Shown: piece by piece, positions 1-5,181 of the stretch
Layout of the letters: each line of letters begins with the position of its first letter
Numbering within the stretch: the first letter of the stretch is position 1
Notes under the pieces: generated by a model
Seen by the model: the letters and a program-made list of their open reading frames with translations, nothing else
What the model was told of the DNA's origin: nothing
Databases searched by the model: none
Source: a bacterium
GTDB lineage: Bacteria; Arandabacterota; Arandabacteria; Arandabacterales; JALGWA01
Direction of reading: 5' to 3'
Assembly: GCA_025774425.1 (NCBI GenBank)
Contig: JALGWA010000138.1
Coordinates: forward strand, 1 to 5,181
DNA: 5,181 bases
Made by a program: the position numbers and the translations under genes

Positions 1-878
1 CTCCCTTCGTCGCGCTTTCGATCGGTCGCAGCGGGGAACGACCCCAATATCTTGAGATAGGACGCGCGCCGCCCGAGCCCGCGCACCGCCCGGGCGAACT
101 CGGGCTGCTCCGGGCTTCCTTCGCAGTCTACGAAGAAGAGGTACTCCCAGGGCCTGTCCCTCCGCGGGCGAGACTCCAGCTTGGTGAGGTTTATGCCCGC
201 CTCGGCCAGGGCGCCCAGGCACCTGTACAGCGCGCCCGGCCGGTCCGGCGTCGCCATCACGAGAGCCGTCTTCAGCGGCCCCCACTCGTGGTCCCGCCGG
301 GCGGCGACCACCGAACGTTCCCTCCCGGGGGCAGTGACGACGTAGAACTTCGTGTGGTTTTCGCGGCCGGTCTGGATGCCTGTGGCGAGGACATCGAGAC
401 CGTACAGTTCTGCTGCGCGCCGGCTCGCTATTGCGGCCCTGCCGCAGAGGGACTCCTCCCTTATCATCCTGGCCCCGCCCGCGGTGTCCTGGACCGGCAC
501 CACGTCCACGCCGAGCTCGTCGAGGAAACGGCGGCACTGGGCGAGCGCCTGAGGGTGCGAATGCACGACCTCGATGTCCTCGAGGCGCTGCCCGGGCAGT
601 GCCGCCAGGCAGTGGGACACCGCGACGATCACCTCGCCGCACACGTGTACCCGGTGCTCGCGGAGCAGGTCGTGGGTTTCATTGATGCTCCCGGCGTAGG
701 AGTTCTCGACGGGCACGACCGCCGCGTCCGCGGATTCCCTCTCGATGGCCTCGAATGCGCTCTGGAACGTGGGCCGGGGAACAGTCACAAGGCGCCCCCG
801 CCGGAAGAAGCTGTGGACGGCCTCCTCGCTGTACGAGCCACGCTCGCCCTGGTACGCCACACGGAGCCGATCGTTCAA
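1..878 (-). CDS. pheA: Prephenate dehydratase with C-terminal ACT domain (3' end cut by window edge)
   Basis: This enzyme decarboxylates and dehydrates prephenate to phenylpyruvate in cytosolic phenylalanine biosynthesis. The frame is open for 292 codons to the window edge. As monofunctional enzymes run about 270-290 residues, only a few are missing. The N-terminal RVAYQGERGSYSE (residues 6-18) is the family opening. PVENSYAGSI (56-65) is the substrate-site segment, and NHTKFYV (174-180) carries the catalytic Thr (T176). The ACT domain follows from about residue 200, with GALY (215-218) and ESRP (235-238), the phenylalanine-binding motifs of feedback-inhibited enzymes. No chorismate mutase domain is present. 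The start is TTG at 878: an in-frame TGA lies three codons upstream, and AAGG sits 4 nt before it. A GTG at codon 7 would clip the conserved opening. The gene follows the RraA-like gene on the same strand after 163 bp and appears to have its own promoter. Identity is sure; the TTG start is fairly sure. Confidence 0.96.
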   Translation of the reverse strand, partial: MNDRLRVAYQGERGSYSEEAVHSFFRRGRLVTVPRPTFQSAFEAIERESADAAVVPVENSYAGSINETHDLLREHRVHVCGEVIVAVSHCLAALPGQRLEDIEVVHSHPQALAQCRRFLDELGVDVVPVQDTAGGARMIREESLCGRAAIASRRAAELYGLDVLATGIQTGRENHTKFYVVTAPGRERSVVAARRDHEWGPLKTALVMATPDRPGALYRCLGALAEAGINLTKLESRPRRDRPWEYLFFVDCEGSPEQPEFARAVRGLGRRASYLKILGSFPAATDRKRDEG

Positions 879-906
879 TGCCCTTCACCGCCCGCCGGCA
901 CCTGTA

Positions 907-946
907 CTATACTGACAAGTATAGCCTGTGGCGGGCGTTCGTACAA
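907..946 (-). promoter_or_regulatory. Candidate pheA promoter with palindromic operator over the -10
   Basis: On the minus strand a TTGTAC (-35 candidate, + coordinates 941-946) is followed by exactly 17 bp and TATACT (918-923), a 5/6 match to the sigma-70 -10 consensus. The -10 forms most of one arm of a perfect inverted repeat: CTATACT (907-913), GACA spacer (914-917), AGTATAG (918-924). The repeat covers the -10 and the expected transcription start near 911, about 33 nt before the TTG codon. This is the position of a classical repressor operator. The -35 matches TTGACA at only three bases. The regulator is unknown; the sequence is not an obvious TyrR or TrpR box. Confidence 0.5.
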
Positions 947-1041
947 GGGGCCGCCCCGGCAAGCGTGAATCGAGCCCCCAGCCGGTGACTGGAGCCGAGC
1001 ACCTTGTCCTCACCTCAGACGCAGACCTGCCCCGCGCGCGT

Positions 1042-1809
1042 TTACTTCCCGCTCATCGCTTCCATCTGACTCTTGAGGGCTTCCTTCAGCTCGCCGGCGG
1101 TCGCGTTCGAGTCGATGAGGCCGCGCAGACGGGCGGGCTGAGAGGCCAGCTTCCGAGCCACTTCCAGGGCCTCTTCCGCGGCGGAGAAGGGGACCACCGT
1201 TATGCCCGAATCGTCGGCTACGATCAGGTCGCCCGGATCTATTCTTACTCCCATGAGGCCCACCGGGCCGTTGATCTCGATCGTCTCGACGCGTTGGTGT
1301 CCCGTTATCGTCGTACCCCCACGGGCCCATACGGGGAGGCCGACCTTCTTGATTCCATCGACTCCCGTGACGCAGCCGTTTACGACGATGCCGGATATGC
1401 CCAGGCCGGCGGCCAGCCTGGTGGACATCGACCCCAGGCAGGAGGCGGGATAGACCGAGCTGCCGTCGATCACGACGAGGTCGCCCCTCTCGGCCAGGAA
1501 GTAGGCCTCTCGTTCGCCCAGGTGCGTGGGTTCTCTACCCGTCCACCTCTTGTATGGTACTTCCGCTTCAGGGATGTTCCTGACGGTGACCGCCTGCCCG
1601 ACGGCGGACCCTCCAGGCCTTACGGGAGGCAGGTGCACGGACGGCACCGTCGTTTTCAGCCCCAGCCGGTCGAGGGCTCGCGCCACTATGCCGGCCTTGT
1701 CGGGGAGAGCGGCGTACTCCTCGATCAGGTGGTCGTCTAAACGAGGAATCGCTTCGGTCGAGACGCGGTCAGCCGAGATGATGCCAACCATGTCCGGCAT
1801 TGGTTTCAC
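1042..1809 (-). CDS. RraA-like / HMG-aldolase-family protein with altered active-site motif
   Basis: This 255-residue protein belongs to the RraA family, which contains metal-dependent 4-hydroxy-4-methyl-2-oxoglutarate/oxaloacetate-cleaving lyases and the RNase E inhibitor RraA. Supporting motifs are GDLVVIDG (109-116), a segment resembling the family's G-E-L-M-A region (CLGSMSTRLA, 124-133), GISGIVVNG (137-145), GLPVWARG (157-164), and the C-terminal PGDLIVADDSG (192-202) followed by ITVVP. The N-terminal 65 residues match the usual family start poorly. The normal Asp-Gly-x-x-Arg-Asp motif is NGCVTG here (144-149): Arg becomes Thr148 and the metal-ligand Asp becomes Gly149. Classical aldolase chemistry is therefore doubtful. 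The start is GTG at 1809 with GAGG 8 nt upstream; an ATG three codons later (1800) with GGTGA is an alternative. The gene lies 27 bp after the ThDP-enzyme gene and is almost certainly co-transcribed and translated with it. Family assignment is firm; function is open. Confidence 0.88.
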   Translation of the reverse strand: MKPMPDMVGIISADRVSTEAIPRLDDHLIEEYAALPDKAGIVARALDRLGLKTTVPSVHLPPVRPGGSAVGQAVTVRNIPEAEVPYKRWTGREPTHLGEREAYFLAERGDLVVIDGSSVYPASCLGSMSTRLAAGLGISGIVVNGCVTGVDGIKKVGLPVWARGGTTITGHQRVETIEINGPVGLMGVRIDPGDLIVADDSGITVVPFSAAEEALEVARKLASQPARLRGLIDSNATAGELKEALKSQMEAMSGK

Positions 1810-1836
1810 CGTCCCTGCCTCAATTGAAGATCGTCG

Positions 1837-3564
1837 TCAGTAGGTCATGCGCTTACGTTCCTCGGCTGGGATCACTTCGTCGCGGAGCCACTTGGCGACC
1901 GGCGGGGTTTCCTCCACGGGCGACACGCAACTCACGTTCAGGAAAACGGGTCTATCCGATCGCAGCGCTGCCTCGAGGCGCTCTTCCAGCGAGCCGGAAT
2001 CGTCGATCTGATGGGCTTCGAGGCCGAAGGACCTGGCGATGCCCAGGTTGTCGACGGGCGAGAAGTCCACGGAGAAGTACCTCTCCCCGAAGTAGAGCTT
2101 CTGCAGGACCTTGATCCACCCGTAGCAGCCGTTGTCGAGGTTGATCAGCACCAGCGGCGCGCCCACCCTGGCTATCGTCTCGAGGTCACCCATCGACATC
2201 CCGAAGCTCCCGTCGCCGAAGATGCCGACCACCGCTGCGGCCGGTCGGCCGAGCTTCGCTCCGAGGGCGCCCGGAAGGGCGTACCCCAATCCTCCGTGCC
2301 CGCGCGGGCAGATGACCCGGCGTCCCGCCAGGCGTACCCTGTAGTAGGCCGAGACGAAAGGAGTCGGCGTTCCCGCGTCGGCTACGACGATGCTGTCCTG
2401 CGGCAGCGTATTCTGTAGCGCGTCCACGAGCTTGTAGGCGCTCACGGGCGCCCCGCTCGCGCGGACCCGATCCTTGAAGTACGTGTCGAAATCCCTCGTC
2501 GTTTCTTCCCGAACCCGTTCGCACCAGGTCCGCCAGGCATTCCTCCGGGGGGCTCCGACCGAGCCGACGGCTTCCCTCAACGCCTGCAGGAGCTCTCTTA
2601 TGTCCGACAGCACCGGCAGGTCGATGGCTGCATTGTTGTCCAGTGGCTCGGCGTCCACGTCCACCTGACAGATCACCTTGTCCTTCGTCAGGGATCCGCC
2701 GAGGGTCGTCACCCTGTTCAGCTTGGAGCCGAGGACCAGGATCAGGTCGGCCTCTGCGACCAGGGCGTTCGCCGTAGGCCTACCCCCGTTAGCCCCGACC
2801 ACTCCGATGGCCCATTCCGAGGTCTCGGCCACGGAGCCTTTGCCGTTGATCGAAGTCGCCACGGGAATGCGTGTCTCCGAGCACAGCGCGGCGAGATCAT
2901 CGTAGGCGCCGGACGACAGCGTCCCTCCGCCCGCAAGCACGATGGGCCTTTCGGCTTCGGCGAGAAGCTTCACGAGTCGCTCGACTTCCGAACGCGGCGG
3001 TCTGGGGCGGTAGAGGGGGAAGGAACGACCCCTGCCGGAACCGTGACAGGTGACCGGTTCCTTCAAGTCGCCGTTCAGGATGTTCTCCGGCACCGTCAGA
3101 ACGGTTGCGCCCGGTCGCCCGGACGTAGCGAGGCGGAACGCCTTCGCAAGCAGCGCCGGAAGGCGTTCCACCGTCTTCACGCGCGCGTTCCACTTGGAGA
3201 CGGCTTTGAAGAGGGCCTCCTGGTCGACCTCGGTCAGGGCCTCCGTCTCGTCGCTCGACAGCGGGATGTCGGTCGCGATGCACAGCACGGGGATGCAGCA
3301 CTTCTGTGCCTCCGAGATTCCGGCTACGGCGTACAGTGCTCCGCCCCCGCTGGGGACATCGACTACGGCGGCCCCCCCGCTTGCCCGCGCGTACGCGTCG
3401 GCGGCGAAGACTGCCGATCGTTCGTCCCTGAACACGACGTGTCTGAACTCGCCCCACCTGCAGAACGCGTCGTAGAGGCTCGTGCTCGTATCGCCGGGGA
3501 CGCCGAAGACGTGCTCCGGTTCATACTCGTTCAAGAGCTTGGTCAGCACCTGGGCGCCGGTCAT
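1837..3564 (-). CDS. Acetolactate-synthase-like ThDP-dependent enzyme (2-oxoacid decarboxylase or carboligase)
   Basis: This 575-residue cytosolic enzyme has the full three-domain layout of the acetolactate synthase/benzoylformate decarboxylase superfamily. The N-terminal pyrimidine-binding domain (about 1-165) has VFGVPGD (19-25) and the cofactor-activating Glu48 in FRDERSAVFAADAYAR. A central Rossmann-like domain (about 190-325) has ADLILVLGSKLNRVTT. The C-terminal diphosphate-binding domain has the GDGS...N motif: G450-D451-G452-S453, then N478 in NLDNGCYG. The length suits acetolactate synthases (about 550-600), yet several signature spots differ: GGG (73-75) where synthases have GPG, and GANG (257-260) where they have GMHG. 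The C-terminus ends in EETPPVAKW rather than the synthase tail. Together with the absence of a small regulatory subunit gene nearby, this argues for a catabolic paralogue acting on an unknown 2-oxoacid. The ATG at 3564 is preceded by GGAGGAGG (3571-3578 on +) at 6 nt, a very strong site. It heads an operon with the RraA-like gene. Confidence 0.9.
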   Translation of the reverse strand: MTGAQVLTKLLNEYEPEHVFGVPGDTSTSLYDAFCRWGEFRHVVFRDERSAVFAADAYARASGGAAVVDVPSGGGALYAVAGISEAQKCCIPVLCIATDIPLSSDETEALTEVDQEALFKAVSKWNARVKTVERLPALLAKAFRLATSGRPGATVLTVPENILNGDLKEPVTCHGSGRGRSFPLYRPRPPRSEVERLVKLLAEAERPIVLAGGGTLSSGAYDDLAALCSETRIPVATSINGKGSVAETSEWAIGVVGANGGRPTANALVAEADLILVLGSKLNRVTTLGGSLTKDKVICQVDVDAEPLDNNAAIDLPVLSDIRELLQALREAVGSVGAPRRNAWRTWCERVREETTRDFDTYFKDRVRASGAPVSAYKLVDALQNTLPQDSIVVADAGTPTPFVSAYYRVRLAGRRVICPRGHGGLGYALPGALGAKLGRPAAAVVGIFGDGSFGMSMGDLETIARVGAPLVLINLDNGCYGWIKVLQKLYFGERYFSVDFSPVDNLGIARSFGLEAHQIDDSGSLEERLEAALRSDRPVFLNVSCVSPVEETPPVAKWLRDEVIPAEERKRMTY

Positions 3565-3712
3565 AGCGGACCTCCTCCGTTCGACTCAGGCGTGTTGTGT
3601 ATGTGGTCTGATGGAATTCGGAGTCAGCCGGGCGCGGGCGATGATTCTCGAACGATGGCGCGGTCGTCGGGGTGAGCGGCGAGGTACTACTTGACGTCCT
3701 CTATCAAGTGGG

Positions 3713-3787
3713 TCAGGTGCATCCCCGTCGCTCTGGACGCGCCTTCGCCGTCACCTCCAGGATCAGAAGGCCGAGGTTTTCAGCCAC
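3713..3787 (-). CDS. Possible 24-residue leader peptide or remnant of a broken small gene
   Basis: A GTG at 3787 is preceded, 7 nt upstream, by a strong AGGAGG site. It opens a 24-codon frame beginning MAENLGLLILEVTAKARPER and ending in TGA at 3713-3715. Codon choice resembles the neighbouring genes. A second frame starts at an ATG (3722) that overlaps the end of the first, giving MHLTHLIEDVK and a TAG at 3687. A one-base change in the GGGG run just before that ATG would join the two into one protein of about 33-36 residues. The ORF lies about 150 bp upstream of the ThDP-enzyme start, on the same strand. It could be a regulatory leader peptide, a real microprotein, a decayed gene end, or chance. 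I recognise no family. Confidence 0.3.
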   Translation of the reverse strand: MAENLGLLILEVTAKARPERRGCT

Positions 3788-3932
3788 GGGCTCCCCTCCT
3801 GCTACTCCAGTAGTAGTGCTTCGCTTCGCCGCAGTCCCTCCGAGTTCCTGCACGAATCAACAAGGATTCTTCTCTTTCAAAGGAGGATTTTCCGAGGTCG
3901 CAACGAATGTGTATTCAAGTCACTACTCAAGC

Positions 3933-3995
3933 ATGATCAGCGAGACCAGTAAATACCGGTGCAATCTGGGTACATAGGCGCATACTGCTGATCAT
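3933..3995. repeat. Spaced 9-bp inverted repeat ATGATCAGC / GCTGATCAT
   Basis: ATGATCAGC at 3933-3941 is the exact reverse complement of GCTGATCAT at 3987-3995. The centres are 54 bp apart, about five helical turns. This geometry suits two operator sites bound by one dimeric or tetrameric regulator with looping. The pair sits 50-115 bp upstream of the regulator start, so autoregulation is the natural reading. It has not been matched to a known operator consensus. Confidence 0.4.
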
Positions 3996-4003
3996 ATTGA
4001 TCA
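3989..4003. promoter_or_regulatory. Tandem TGATCA operator-like palindrome
   Basis: TGATCA (3989-3994), a TAT spacer (3995-3997) and TGATCA (3998-4003) form a symmetric 15-bp element, each half itself palindromic. A third TGATCA lies at 3934-3939. The element ends 44 bp before the GTG start of the HTH-FCD regulator, where a repressor would overlap its core promoter. It is a good candidate binding site for that protein, based on position and symmetry only. Confidence 0.4.
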
Positions 4004-4047
4004 CTTTTGCGCAGCACCGCGTTACAAAGGGTTCGAGGGGATGAGAC

Positions 4048-4782
4048 GTGAGAGACTCCGTTGAACTGGAGTACGCCGTCCTGCAGGCGGTTGCCGAGTC
4101 GTCTTCACCTCGCGGAGCCGTCAGCATCTACCAGGCACTGAAGGGTAGGTACAAGGTCAGCCAGGCCACGATCGGCCGGATACTCCGTGACTTCGACCGG
4201 CGCGGCCTCGCCGTCAAACAGGGTTACCGGGGTCGGGTCATTACTTCGGCTGGACACCAGCATCTGAAGAGCCTCTTCGATAGCATCGTCAAATCGAGAC
4301 AGAGCGCTGCGCTCCTGGAGACGCTCGACGGGAGCGACGCAGAGCAGCTCATCAAAGTCCTGCAGGCTCGCAGGGCCCTCGAGAGAGAGGCGGCGCGACT
4401 CGCCGTCGCCAATGCGGGGAGCGAGGAGGTCGAAAAGCTAAGGGCGATCATCGCCGAGCAGCAGAAGACTCTCGCCGAAGGGCGTACCGCGACGCGTGAA
4501 GGCGTGTTGTTCCACGAAGCCCTCGCGGCCGCCTCGGGTAACGAGGTCCTAGCGCACACTCTGGACCTGCTGCGGCAGGAAGGGCAGCTTTCCCCCTTGG
4601 TGAGCTACATCCGCAACAAGAAGGGAGGGGGACTCGCCGCCGATCACGTCGAGATACTCCAGTGTATCGAGAGACGGGATCCCGAGGCTGCCGAGAAGGC
4701 CGTCGAGGATCACATCAATAGACTGATTGACGACGTCAGGCGGTTCTTCCTCGACGAAGGCAGGGCCGGGAAGGCCGAATGA
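4048..4782 (+). CDS. Transcriptional regulator: NrpR/RNase R-type winged helix plus FCD domain
   Basis: This 244-residue DNA-binding regulator probably responds to a small organic acid. Residues 8-70 form a winged helix-turn-helix. The recognition region is VSQATIGRILRDFDRRGLA (37-55) and the wing is QGYRGRVITSAG (58-69), resembling the HTH_12 domain at the start of NrpR and some RNase R proteins rather than a GntR domain. A linker (about 71-98) leads to an all-helical FCD domain (about 100-235), the ligand sensor of FadR-type GntR regulators: QARRALEREAARLA (106-119), LFHEALAAASGN (154-165) and DHVEILQCIERRDPEAAEKAVEDH (199-222). The three metal-ligand histidines are in place (H156, H200, H222), but the Asp normally four residues before the first His is Gly152. 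The GTG start at 4048 has GAGGGG 7 nt upstream; an ATG at 4041 is out of frame. It lies divergent from the ThDP-enzyme operon and just upstream of the NicX-like gene, so it probably controls one or both. Confidence 0.88.
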   Translation: MRDSVELEYAVLQAVAESSSPRGAVSIYQALKGRYKVSQATIGRILRDFDRRGLAVKQGYRGRVITSAGHQHLKSLFDSIVKSRQSAALLETLDGSDAEQLIKVLQARRALEREAARLAVANAGSEEVEKLRAIIAEQQKTLAEGRTATREGVLFHEALAAASGNEVLAHTLDLLRQEGQLSPLVSYIRNKKGGGLAADHVEILQCIERRDPEAAEKAVEDHINRLIDDVRRFFLDEGRAGKAE

Positions 4783-4907
4783 GCGACCCTGGTACCGAAC
4801 CGGGCCGACGGGAGGGAGGTGATGGTCTCCTACACTACACGGCAGTGATCGTCGAAGGGTTCGACCAACTAGATTCGAGACCGAACACGGGTGGGAACGC
4901 CACATGA
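4779..4907 (+). CDS. Possible 42-residue ORF bridging regulator and NicX-like gene
   Basis: The regulator's stop overlaps an ATG (ATGA, 4779-4782). The new frame runs 42 codons and ends in a TGA that overlaps the ATG of the next gene (ATGA, 4904-4907). GGAAGG lies 4 nt before its start. The product (beginning MSDPGTEPGRREGG) has no recognisable domain, membrane segment or signal peptide. The double ATGA overlap would fit translational coupling across the operon, but the frame may simply be open by chance in GC-rich DNA. Confidence 0.25.
   Translation: MSDPGTEPGRREGGDGLLHYTAVIVEGFDQLDSRPNTGGNAT
4822..4848 (+). CDS. Possible 8-residue leader peptide behind a strong ribosome-binding site
   Basis: The spacer contains GGGAGGGAGGTGAT, including nine bases complementary to the usual 16S rRNA 3' end. 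No large gene starts at the proper distance. The only start is an ATG (4822) six bases after the first GGGAGG, giving MVSYTTRQ and a stop at 4846-4848. A hairpin follows within 3 nt. The layout resembles a short upstream ORF in a leader; evidence is limited to position and the ribosome-binding match. Confidence 0.25.
   Translation: MVSYTTRQ
4851..4865 (+). repeat. Short perfect inverted repeat GTCGAA-GGG-TTCGAC
   Basis: Two 6-bp arms (4851-4856 and 4860-4865) flank a GGG loop, 38 bp before the start of the NicX-like gene. No T-run follows, so it is not an intrinsic terminator. It could be a small RNA hairpin in the leader or a protein-binding site. Confidence 0.35.
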
Positions 4908-5181
4908 AGAAGAGCGAGTTCACCAGCAGACGGCAGCCCATCTCGTACAACTTCTCCACAGAGCTCGTGCCCCTGTTCAGGAAGCAGCTCGAGCTCTCCC
5001 GGGTAAAGGAGGGCGAGCGGGTCCTACTGATAACGGACCCGCGCTTCAACCCCCACTATCCCGCTGCGTTCTTCGGGGCGGCCCTGTCGCTCGGCGCTGA
5101 AGTATATCAGATAACGATGCCCTTCACCACCAAGGAGCTACCCCCCTTCGTGGGAGAGGTGATGAAGCAGGCGGACATCGT
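4904..5181 (+). CDS. NicX-like / M29-aminopeptidase-like family protein, N-terminal part (cut by window edge)
   Basis: Ninety-two codons are visible. From residue 21 the segment LVPLFRKQLELSRVKEGERV, then VLLITDPRFNPHYPAAFFGAALSLGA in outline and EVYQITMPF (66-73), matches from memory the start of 2,5-dihydroxypyridine 5,6-dioxygenase (NicX). In NicX a helix with L-x-L-S-R-V leads to a beta strand, an alanine-rich helix and K-V-Y-A-V-E-L-P. That iron enzyme opens the pyridine ring in aerobic nicotinate breakdown and shares its fold with M29 leucyl aminopeptidases. The metal ligands lie in the C-terminal half, beyond the window, so dioxygenase, hydrolase and uncharacterised relatives cannot be told apart. 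The ATG at 4904 is the only possible start: the frame contains no ATG, GTG or TTG back to the TGA at 4820. A modest GGTGGG precedes it by 8 nt. The gene is co-oriented with the regulator 121 bp upstream and probably under its control. Confidence 0.68.
   Translation, partial: MKKSEFTSRRQPISYNFSTELVPLFRKQLELSRVKEGERVLLITDPRFNPHYPAAFFGAALSLGAEVYQITMPFTTKELPPFVGEVMKQADI

Larger units (their letters stand above)
3565..4047. other. Divergent intergenic region between the ThDP-enzyme operon and the regulator
   Basis: No convincing full-length gene occupies these 483 bp. The half next to the ThDP gene (about 3570-3790) is GC-rich like the coding DNA and includes a tiny minus-strand ORF. The half next to the regulator is AT-richer: I count 84 G/C in 3841-4020, about 47%. 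It holds several TGATCA elements. I looked for sigma-70 -35/-10 pairs on both strands. Only weak ones appear, for example CATACT at 3981-3986 without a good -35, so I do not call promoters. Since genes diverge from both sides, both promoters should lie here. Confidence 0.7.

Noticed and set aside
947..957. GGGG-CCG-CCCC hairpin as a terminator for the ThDP/RraA operon
   Set aside because: The stem is only 4 bp and the minus strand continues as TTGTACG rather than a T-run; the same TTGTAC serves better as a -35 element.
288..968. 226-codon open frame on the plus strand
   Set aside because: It is antisense to pheA and matches no family; long antisense frames are expected in GC-rich coding DNA.
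928..1740. 270-codon open frame on the plus strand
   Set aside because: It lies antisense to the RraA-like gene, whose motifs are unmistakable. Its own translation is low-complexity and Arg/Gly-rich with no recognisable domain.
1821..1836. Possible separate promoter for the RraA-like gene in the 27-bp gap
   Set aside because: The gap is too short, contains no -10-like hexamer and mainly holds the ribosome-binding site, so co-transcription is the simpler reading.
3043..3675. 210-codon open frame on the plus strand
   Set aside because: Almost all of it is antisense to the N-terminal half of the ThDP enzyme; it has no domain and no reason to be expressed.
3879..3886. Perfect AAAGGAGG Shine-Dalgarno-like site on the plus strand
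   Set aside because: No ATG, GTG or TTG follows at 5-12 nt; the first ATG (3907) is 20 nt away and opens only a 9-codon frame.
3672..3977. 101-codon open frame in the divergent intergenic region, plus strand
   Set aside because: Composition changes along its length, no convincing ribosome-binding site was seen and no domain is recognisable. It also covers the candidate operator at 3934-3939, so I treat it as chance.

Overview
The window is a high-GC bacterial segment (coding parts roughly 60-65% GC by eye) with purine-rich Shine-Dalgarno sites and frequent GTG/TTG starts. I cannot fix the phylum from the sequence. A Gram-positive-like lineage such as high-GC Bacillota is plausible, but this is inference. 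There is no tRNA, rRNA, CRISPR array, transposase or IS end. Both ends of the window cut through genes.

Layout. (1) 1-878, minus strand: prephenate dehydratase (pheA), complete except for its last few residues. It is preceded by a candidate promoter whose -10 lies inside a perfect palindrome (907-924). (2) 1042-3564, minus strand: a two-gene operon with a 27-bp gap. It encodes an acetolactate-synthase-like thiamine-diphosphate enzyme, then an RraA-like protein in which the usual catalytic Arg-Asp pair is replaced. (3) 3565-4047: a 483-bp divergent intergenic region, AT-richer near the regulator. It holds TGATCA-type inverted repeats and, on the minus strand, a tiny ORF with a good ribosome-binding site. 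(4) 4048-4782, plus strand: a transcription factor that joins a winged helix of the NrpR/RNase R type to an FCD ligand-binding domain. (5) 4783-4903: a short leader-like spacer with small ORFs and a hairpin. (6) 4904-end, plus strand: the N-terminus of a protein resembling the 2,5-dihydroxypyridine dioxygenase (NicX) / M29-aminopeptidase-like family.

The best reading is a housekeeping amino-acid gene (pheA) next to an accessory catabolic locus. In that locus an FCD-type regulator sits between a divergent ThDP-enzyme/RraA operon and a co-oriented NicX-like gene. The combination suggests breakdown of a heteroaromatic or other organic acid through 2-oxoacid intermediates, switched on by a small carboxylate ligand. 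The substrate cannot be read from this window, and the pathway as a whole is inference.
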